Origin: Legionella genomosp. 1
GTDB lineage: Bacteria; Pseudomonadota; Gammaproteobacteria; Legionellales; Legionellaceae
DNA: 7,709 bases
Direction: 5' to 3'
Assembly: GCA_945889365.1 (NCBI GenBank)
Contig: CAMDBQ010000062.1
Coordinates: 1-7,709 of the forward strand
Made by a program: the position numbers and the translations under genes. Shown here in pieces: positions 5,473 through 7,709 of this stretch. The notes beneath the pieces are model-generated. The model saw only the letters and a program-made list of their open reading frames with translations. It had not been told where the DNA came from and made no database searches. Position 1 is the first letter of the stretch. Each line of letters opens with the position of its first letter.

Positions 5473-6909
5473 ATGGCAGATAAATCAGTTAACAAAACAT
5501 TTGTCCATAGAGCAAAACGGCTCGCGAACTTTCTTGACTCCACCCTATGGCAACTCATGGGTTTTGATTCATCGGGGAAGTATCGTTACAACTTTGATCC
5601 GAACGCAGAAAAAGAGCAATTTCAGGCAACTAGGCTAGGTAAGTTCTCGCCTGATAAACAACATGAAGATAGTGCTAAGTTTATGGGAAGCTATAAAATA
5701 CATGTGAACTTGAAAGCGCTGGATAGCCTGGAAATCTATAAAAAGGCAATGGAAAAAGATTTTACCGCTTTTATTGATAAGGCAGATATAAATGAGGCGA
5801 GCTGGAAAATTTTAGAAGCAGCTTATAAAGCAGATAATATTATGCAACCTATAGCTGCTAAATTTACACAAGTTAAAGAAGATTTTACTAAGAACAACCA
5901 ATCTCCGGACTTCACCACGTTGGGTTTACATGCCTTGTTAATTGGTCAGCTAGTGGAATTAAAAACCGAAACAAAAAAGGCTCTTGAAGCTCAGTTTATC
6001 TGTGACAAAGACCTTATTAAAGGAATTACTCTACCGAACACGTCCGACAGAAAAATGCATACGTTCAAACAAGACATGGAGAAGGCTCTTACTGAATCGT
6101 ATGAAAAACATAGCAAGGCGCTTGAACAATCAATGAATGATAATATAAAAGCAATGCATTTATCCGCTCAACACGAACGTGATCGAATTAATGAACTGGC
6201 CAGGATGTATACTCATGGCCCAGCGAGCTTAAAGAAACAGATTCAAGACTTAATTGATGCAGAAGAACACAAGCTACCAGCAATAACAGTAGTAGGATCT
6301 GGTTCTAAAGCTCCAGACACTGCTGAGGTCACCGCCGCCATGCTTAAACATATCGACCTGGATGATATAAAACAGTGGGAAACCGAGACCGGTCGAATAA
6401 TCAAGATTTCGGACTATGTAAAAAACGAAGATGGAACAAACACAAAAAGAGCGAATAAATTTAGCATTGAGTTCCCGAACCGCATCACTGGTTTCATGTA
6501 CTACAATTCTCTGGAAGACAATCTCAAAGTCGACATGATGAGCCTTGCTTCTGCTGTCAAAAGTCGTGGCTTTCAATCAATAACAATGAATATTACACCT
6601 CATAGAAATCCCGACACGCAGAAGCTTCAAATCAAATTAGCCTACGATGCCTGCATCGAGAATGGCTTTGATCCAAAAAAGATAACCATCAAGGTTGGTG
6701 GAAAAAAGCAAAATTTAGATGACATAGAAAAAACAAAAGATGAAGAGGCCAAAGCAGGCTTGTATGCGAATACAGGTGGCATCATACAACAGGGAAAAAT
6801 CCTCAGTGAAACCAGAGCTTATTTATTCCAACAAAGGCAAGAGGAGGCAAAGCGAATGCAAAAAATGCCTGCTATTAACGACAGCAGCAACAACAGCAAC
6901 AGCATGTAA
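5473..6909 (+). CDS. Uncharacterised 478-residue helix-rich protein, effector-like
   Basis: I do not recognise this protein with confidence. It has no signal peptide or membrane span and is rich in Lys, Glu and Asp with long predicted helices (about 80-260), partly coiled-coil-like. At about 353-410 a segment beginning VDMMSLASAVKSRGFQSI and containing ACIENGFDPKKI faintly resembles the fold pattern of LPD7-type domains in large polyvalent proteins (helix, K-x-G-x-x-S-I strand, helix, G-[FY]-x-P turn). The C-terminus is polar: RQEEAKRMQKM, then a Ser/Asn tail DSSNNSNSM coded by an AGC/AAC-rich tract. Paired glutamates shortly before a polar tail recall type IV (Dot/Icm) secretion signals, but this is weak. 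The ATG at 5473 has GGAG at 5462-5465, 7 bases away. It stands alone between repeat regions, with no neighbour hinting at function. Confidence 0.75.
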   Translation: MADKSVNKTFVHRAKRLANFLDSTLWQLMGFDSSGKYRYNFDPNAEKEQFQATRLGKFSPDKQHEDSAKFMGSYKIHVNLKALDSLEIYKKAMEKDFTAFIDKADINEASWKILEAAYKADNIMQPIAAKFTQVKEDFTKNNQSPDFTTLGLHALLIGQLVELKTETKKALEAQFICDKDLIKGITLPNTSDRKMHTFKQDMEKALTESYEKHSKALEQSMNDNIKAMHLSAQHERDRINELARMYTHGPASLKKQIQDLIDAEEHKLPAITVVGSGSKAPDTAEVTAAMLKHIDLDDIKQWETETGRIIKISDYVKNEDGTNTKRANKFSIEFPNRITGFMYYNSLEDNLKVDMMSLASAVKSRGFQSITMNITPHRNPDTQKLQIKLAYDACIENGFDPKKITIKVGGKKQNLDDIEKTKDEEAKAGLYANTGGIIQQGKILSETRAYLFQQRQEEAKRMQKMPAINDSSNNSNSM

Positions 6910-6966
6910 GTCTCTTAAACTGTCGTCCCCGCGTAGGCGCATAGGCGTCAACTTAAGATAAAAAAA
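6910..6966. other. Short spacer with a degraded palindromic repeat
   Basis: After the stop codon, CTTAA at 6914-6918 and TTAAG at 6953-6957 flank GTCGTCCCCGCGTAGGCGC, which looks like the front half of a common GTCxTCCCCGCG-type dispersed repeat whose back half is not conserved here. There is no T-run hairpin, so I see no clear terminator for the gene ending at 6909. Confidence 0.3.
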
Positions 6967-6980
6967 ATGAGGGGTAAGTA

Positions 6981-7186
6981 ACAAATGAGGGGTCAGGCCT
7001 ATGGACTCAAGCTGGGCGTGAGTTTCCTGACTTGTGGGTAACGATAAGGTCAAGACTTCCCCTCCTCAGCTTATTGAAACCCATGCCGCAGTACACACGG
7101 CAAAAATGATGGGGTCACGTCTTGCCTTTTGCCTTTCTGGAAACTGATGCAAAAAAATGATGGGGTCACGTCTTGCCTTTCAAACT
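6981..7186 (+). repeat. 206-bp direct repeat, copy 1
   Basis: Identical to 7504-7709 except T7057 against C7580, with a period of 523 bp. It contains two complete GGGGTCACGTCTTGCC motifs, one GGGGTCAGGCC variant and a small GCCG/CGGC hairpin at 7085-7101. A minus-strand frame within it (TTG-initiated, MTLSLPTSQ...) is shared by both copies. It changes its ending with the downstream sequence, so I treat it as non-coding. Confidence 0.92.
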
Positions 7187-7247
7187 GATGGGGTCACACA
7201 AACTGATGGGGTCACGTCTTGCCTTTTGCCTTTTTGAGAACACTGAT

Positions 7248-7281
7248 GGCCGGGTGGGCAACCACCGTTCGCCACCCGGCC
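7248..7281. repeat. Strong GC-rich hairpin with two alternative folds
   Basis: GGCCGGGTGG at 7248-7257 pairs perfectly with CCACCCGGCC at 7272-7281. Within it, GGTGG (7253-7257) can instead pair with CCACC (7262-7266) closed by GCAA, a GNRA tetraloop. The two folds exclude each other. It sits between motif copies in the repeat region and has no T-run, so it is more like a REP/mobile-element hairpin than a terminator. Confidence 0.6.
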
Positions 7282-7313
7282 TTAGCTCGATGATCAATTT
7301 GCAAAACCAAATG

Positions 7314-7440
7314 AGGGGTAGAGAGTAGAGCAGGGTTCTTCGTTAGTTGTTCCCTGCCCACCGGGTAGAAAGAACCACCTACTCAAATACCCGCAGATGG
7401 TTCAAACCCCCACACAACGTAGCGTGCGGATTTACCGCAC
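7314..7440 (-). pseudogene. Possible broken 3' end (domains V-VI) of a group II intron
   Basis: Read on the minus strand, GTGCGGTAAATCCGCAC (7440-7424) followed by GCTACGTTGTGTGGGGG resembles the tip, 3' strand and exit of group II intron domain V. After it come hairpins GAACCATCT/AGGTGGTTC (7403-7395 and 7380-7372) and GCAGGG/CCCTGC (7357-7352 and 7335-7330), then TCTACTCTCTACCCC, like a domain VI and intron 3' end. The 5' strand of domain V, with the catalytic AGC triad, is absent. There the sequence switches to the GGGGTCA repeat, and no reverse transcriptase gene is present. This would be a non-functional relic cut by the repeat array. The likeness is from memory and could be a coincidence of hairpins. 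Confidence 0.35.
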
Positions 7441-7503
7441 CAAAAATGAGGGGGTCAAGTCTTGCCATTTGCCTTTTACTCCATAAGGAACTGATGGGGT
7501 CAC

Positions 7504-7709
7504 ACAAATGAGGGGTCAGGCCTATGGACTCAAGCTGGGCGTGAGTTTCCTGACTTGTGGGTAACGATAAGGTCAAGACCTCCCCTCCTCAGCTTATTGA
7601 AACCCATGCCGCAGTACACACGGCAAAAATGATGGGGTCACGTCTTGCCTTTTGCCTTTCTGGAAACTGATGCAAAAAAATGATGGGGTCACGTCTTGCC
7701 TTTCAAACT
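7504..7709 (+). repeat. 206-bp direct repeat, copy 2 (runs to the window edge)
   Basis: The second copy of 6981-7186 with a single difference. The match reaches the last base of the window, so the true repeat is probably longer and may belong to a tandem array with a 523-bp unit (206 bp shared plus 317 bp between). Confidence 0.92.

Larger units (their letters stand above)
6967..7709 (+). repeat. Repeat region with twelve TGA(T/G)GGGGTCA-type motifs
   Basis: This 743-bp gene-free stretch is built from variants of (A/C)TGA(T/G)GGGGT(C/A)A. They start near 6967, 6985, 7106, 7157, 7185, 7203, 7311, 7446, 7491, 7508, 7629 and 7680. Six of them continue as CACGTCTTGCCTTT or CAAGTCTTGCCATTT and often a second GCCTTT. 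The sequence AAGGTCAAGACTTCCCC at 7046-7062 is a partial inverted counterpart. GGGGTCA-(A/C)GTCTTGCC runs are, as I recall, common around REP-associated tyrosine transposases of the IS200-like group, so this may be a non-autonomous array derived from such a system. No transposase gene lies in the window. The array runs off its right edge. Confidence 0.75.

Noticed and set aside
5405..5638. 77-residue frame overlapping the start of the 478-residue gene
   Set aside because: It is in another frame of a long gene that has a good ribosome binding site, and it has none itself.
6823..7053. Minus-strand frame beginning MTLSLPTSQETHAQ, also present at 7379-7576
   Set aside because: The two copies share only the part inside the direct repeat and end in unrelated sequence. 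It begins with TTG, so it is a by-product of the duplication, despite a purine-rich GGAGG nearby.
6967..7709. CRISPR array
   Set aside because: The repeated motifs are irregularly spaced, variable in length and partly adjacent, and the spacers are themselves repeated. No regular repeat-spacer pattern or cas gene is present.

Overview
The window looks like a chromosomal stretch of a gammaproteobacterium with moderate to low G+C. The MetN, MetI and MetQ proteins are clearly of the Escherichia-type methionine transporter family. The dispersed palindromes, the IS1380-type element and the large unrecognised effector-like protein would fit a host-associated lineage such as Legionellales/Coxiellaceae. 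That placement is an impression, not something the sequence proves.

Layout. (1) 1-450: a short gene for a secreted, eight-cysteine mini-protein with its own terminator. (2) 500-2285: a complete IS1380-family insertion sequence with near-identical inverted ends of about 50 bp, one intact DDE transposase gene and an internal terminator. (3) 2286-2660: a gene-free regulatory and repeat stretch. It holds a hexanucleotide microsatellite (TATCGT, six copies), a strong intrinsic terminator without an obvious gene in front of it, and two nearly identical 29-bp direct repeats. The second repeat sits just upstream of a good sigma-70 promoter. (4) 2632-5247: the metNIQ D-methionine/L-methionine ABC transporter operon. 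Its leader carries what I read as a SAM-II/SAM-V-type S-adenosylmethionine riboswitch (about 2667-2741), beginning where the promoter predicts the transcript should start. (5) 5248-5472: intergenic DNA with an 87-bp near-perfect hairpin repeat. (6) 5473-6909: a 478-residue hydrophilic, helix-rich protein of unknown function. (7) 6910-7709: gene-free DNA built from repeats. It contains twelve copies of a TGA(T/G)GGGGTCA-type motif, a 206-bp direct repeat with 523-bp period (one mismatch), several strong hairpins, and a minus-strand patch that resembles the broken 3' end of a group II intron.

How it works together. The best supported functional unit is the metNIQ operon: ATPase, permease and lipoprotein are overlapping or tightly spaced, so they are probably translationally coupled. 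High SAM would fold the leader pseudoknot and is expected to reduce translation of metN, and so methionine import. No MetJ-type operator (AGACGTCT-like) was seen at this promoter, so RNA-based control may replace the MetJ repressor known from enterics. The other genes do not form an obvious pathway. The abundant repeats and the IS show that the flanks of the operon are plastic.
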